Shown piece after piece: positions 13,995 to 15,523 of a stretch of DNA of 15,523 nucleotides. The DNA is from an uncultured Pseudorhodoferax sp. (GTDB taxonomy: Bacteria > Pseudomonadota > Gammaproteobacteria > Burkholderiales > Burkholderiaceae), in contig CAJYRH010000321.1 of the NCBI GenBank assembly GCA_913776795.1, positions 1-15,523 of the forward strand, given 5' to 3'. Numbering within the stretch: the stretch's first letter is position 1; every line of letters starts with the position of its first letter. Below the pieces are notes generated by a model. That model searched no databases, was not told where the DNA came from, and worked only from the letters and a program-made list of their open reading frames with translations. The position numbers were made by a program, and so were the translations under genes.

Positions 13995-14975
13995 ATGCAA
14001 AGACGCCATTACCTGACGCGCACGGCTGGCGCCGTCGCCGCGCTCGCCACGCTCGCATGGGGCCTGCCGGCCCTGGCTGCCTGGCCCGACCGTCCGATCA
14101 CGCTGATTGTGCCCTGGGGCGCAGGCGGCGGCACCGATGCCGTGGCCCGCATCATCGGCGCCGAACTGGAGAAGGAACTGAAGCAGCCCGTCAACGTGGT
14201 CAACCGCACGGGCGGCAGCGGCGTGGTGGGCCACCAGGCCATCGCCTCGGCCGCGCCGGACGGCTACACCATCGGCATCCTGACGGTGGAGATCGGCATG
14301 ATGCGCCACGCCGGGCTGACCCAGCTTTCCGGCGCGGACTACACGCCGCTGGGCCTCATGAATTTCGACGCCAACGCAGTCCTGGTGCGGGCCGATTCGC
14401 CGATCAAGACCGCTGCCGACCTGCTGGCCGCAGCCAAGGCCAGCCCGGGCAAGATGAAGGCAAGCGGCACGGGACAGGGCGGGATCTGGCACCTCGGCCT
14501 GGCGCAATGGCTGGTGGACAACAAGCTGCCCGGCAATGCCATTGCCTGGGTGCCGAGCCAGGGGGCGGCGCCCGGCCTGCAGGACCTGCTCGCCGGTGGC
14601 GTGGACGTGGTCTCATGCTCGCTGCCCGAGGCCCGCGCGCTGATCGAGGGCGGCAAGGTGCGCCCCCTGGTCCTGCTCGGCTCCAAGCCCGACGGCATCT
14701 TCCCGCAGGTGCCGCTGTACACGGACGCCAGCGGCAAGATGTGGAACGCGGGCGCCTGGCGCGGGATCGCGGGCCCCAAGGGCCTGCCCAAGGACGTGGG
14801 CGACCGGCTCTCGGCCGCGCTCAAGAAGATCTTCGACGGTGCCGGTTACCAGGATTTCCTGAAGTCGCGCGGCTTCGGCGCGCTCTACGCGGCCCCGTCG
14901 GACTTCGGCAAGTTCATGGCCGACAAGGACGCCGATTTCGCCACCGCGATGAAGGCCGTCGGCATCGCCAAGTAA
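13995..14975 (+). CDS. TTT transporter periplasmic binding protein (TctC/Bug family)
   Basis: The product is 326 aa, the normal length of Bug proteins. Residues 1-28 are a signal peptide ending in ALA before AWPDRPI. The start MQRRHYLTRT contains an Arg pair followed by His-Tyr-Leu and looks partly Tat-like, though Sec export is also possible. Bug landmarks are PDRPITLIVPWGAGGGTDAV (31-50), the TGGSGVVGHQAIA segment and PDGYTIGI, the loops that hold the carboxylate ligand in known Bug structures. ATG 13995 has GAGGAG eight bases upstream. It is the first gene of the transporter operon, divergent from the racemase with 182 bp between starts. It should capture an organic acid in the periplasm for the TctA/TctB permease. 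Ligands of Bug proteins vary widely, so the solute is inferred from context only. Confidence 0.95.
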   Translation: MQRRHYLTRTAGAVAALATLAWGLPALAAWPDRPITLIVPWGAGGGTDAVARIIGAELEKELKQPVNVVNRTGGSGVVGHQAIASAAPDGYTIGILTVEIGMMRHAGLTQLSGADYTPLGLMNFDANAVLVRADSPIKTAADLLAAAKASPGKMKASGTGQGGIWHLGLAQWLVDNKLPGNAIAWVPSQGAAPGLQDLLAGGVDVVSCSLPEARALIEGGKVRPLVLLGSKPDGIFPQVPLYTDASGKMWNAGAWRGIAGPKGLPKDVGDRLSAALKKIFDGAGYQDFLKSRGFGALYAAPSDFGKFMADKDADFATAMKAVGIAK

Positions 14976-14979
14976 GCGG

Positions 14980-15447
14980 ATGCGCATCCATGACAGCCTG
15001 ACGGGAGCGGTGCTGCTGCTCCTGTCCCTGGCCGTGCTCTGGCACATCCAGGGTTTCCCGCCGGCCGCCGGCCAGCAGTACGGCCCGGCGCTGTTCCCGG
15101 GGCTCATCGCGGGCGGACTGGCAATTGCCTCCGCGCTGTTGTGCTGGCAGGGTTTGCGCTCGGGGCAGCCGCTGCTGGTGCTCAACGACGGGGTGCGTTC
15201 GCCGCGCCATGCGGCCGCCTTCGTGGTGGCGCTGGGCGGCATGGTGTTCTACATCCTGTGCGCCGATGCGCTGGGCTTTCTGCTGTGCAGTGCCGCTGTG
15301 CTGCTGGCCCTGCAATGGGCGCTGGGCGTGCGCCCCGCGGTGGCATTCGGGGTGGCGGTGTTGGCCACGCTGGTGATCCACACCTGCTTCTACAAGCTGC
15401 TGCGCGTGCCCCTGCCCTGGGGTTGGCTGCAGCCGATCGCCTGGTGA
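14980..15447 (+). CDS. tctB: TTT transporter small membrane subunit TctB
   Basis: The product is 155 aa. Hydrophobic segments lie near residues 8-23, 37-56, 78-94, 97-115 and 119-140, matching the four- to five-span small TctB subunit. The motif GPALFPGLIAGGL (35-47) after the first span is typical of the family, as is a Pro/Trp-rich C-terminus. ATG 14980 is four bases after the tctC stop, so the two are co-translated; an in-frame alternative is not evident. It forms the inner-membrane permease with TctA, driven by an ion gradient in characterised systems. Sequence in this family is poorly conserved, so recognition rests on size, the GPALFP motif and its place between tctC and tctA. Confidence 0.9.
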   Translation: MRIHDSLTGAVLLLLSLAVLWHIQGFPPAAGQQYGPALFPGLIAGGLAIASALLCWQGLRSGQPLLVLNDGVRSPRHAAAFVVALGGMVFYILCADALGFLLCSAAVLLALQWALGVRPAVAFGVAVLATLVIHTCFYKLLRVPLPWGWLQPIAW

Positions 15448-15457
15448 GGGGCGCTTG

Positions 15458-15523
15458 ATGGACGCAATCCTCCAAGCCTTCCAGATCGTGGCCACGCCGC
15501 AGGTGCTGGTGGTGATGCTGCTG
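15458..15523 (+). CDS. tctA: TTT transporter large membrane subunit TctA, partial (5' end only)
   Basis: Only the first 22 codons are in the window (MDAILQAFQIVATPQVLVVM...). The start is ATG 15458, 10 bp after tctB, with GAGGG seven bases upstream. The opening, with a short amphipathic helix, then T-P and a hydrophobic run, is what TctA proteins show at their N-terminus, and the position after tctC-tctB is the usual order. The remainder (normally about 500 aa) lies outside. Confidence 0.8.
   Translation, partial: MDAILQAFQIVATPQVLVVMLL

Overview
The window reads as chromosomal DNA of a high-GC betaproteobacterium, most likely in the order Burkholderiales (Comamonadaceae or Alcaligenaceae type). 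The grounds are strongly G/C-biased third codon positions, a Bug-type tripartite tricarboxylate transporter (TTT) binding protein, and the gene families present. This placement is by gene content and style only; no rRNA or marker gene is in the window. No tRNA, rRNA, CRISPR array, insertion sequence or phage gene was seen.

Region 1 (1-7123, all minus strand, read right to left) is a compact envelope-polysaccharide operon. It encodes a membrane GT2 polysaccharide synthase, a membrane-anchored beta-helix protein, a membrane-anchored extracytoplasmic polysaccharide deacetylase, a WecB-type UDP-GlcNAc 2-epimerase, a YaiO-like outer-membrane beta-barrel protein, and a multi-pass membrane protein cut by the window edge. 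The first five genes are joined by four successive 4-nt stop/start overlaps (GTGA or ATGA). The implied flow is: the epimerase makes UDP-ManNAc, the synthase polymerises and moves the chain across the inner membrane, the deacetylase trims N-acetyl groups in the periplasm, and the barrel acts at the outer membrane. The polymer is not known from the sequence. I regard this as the best candidate for a little-described system.

Region 2 (7124-7454) is an AT-rich intergenic spacer. It holds a strong hairpin terminator that closes the right-hand operon, and a dense set of short repeats and palindromes upstream of the polysaccharide operon.

Region 3 (7455-13812, minus strand) is a six-gene acyl-CoA catabolic operon. 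In transcription order it encodes an alpha-methylacyl-CoA racemase, an acyl-CoA ligase, a long-chain/isovaleryl-type acyl-CoA dehydrogenase, a crotonase, a 2,4-dienoyl-CoA reductase-like SDR and a second crotonase with isomerase-like acidic residues. Together they suggest activation and beta-oxidation of a methyl-branched and/or unsaturated carboxylic acid. No 3-hydroxyacyl-CoA dehydrogenase or thiolase is present in the window.

Region 4 (13813-15523) starts with a 182-bp divergent intergenic region carrying palindromes. It is followed on the plus strand by a TTT transporter operon: a TctC/Bug binding protein, TctB, and the start of TctA. The divergent arrangement suggests that the transporter imports the acid, or a related carboxylate, that region 3 degrades.
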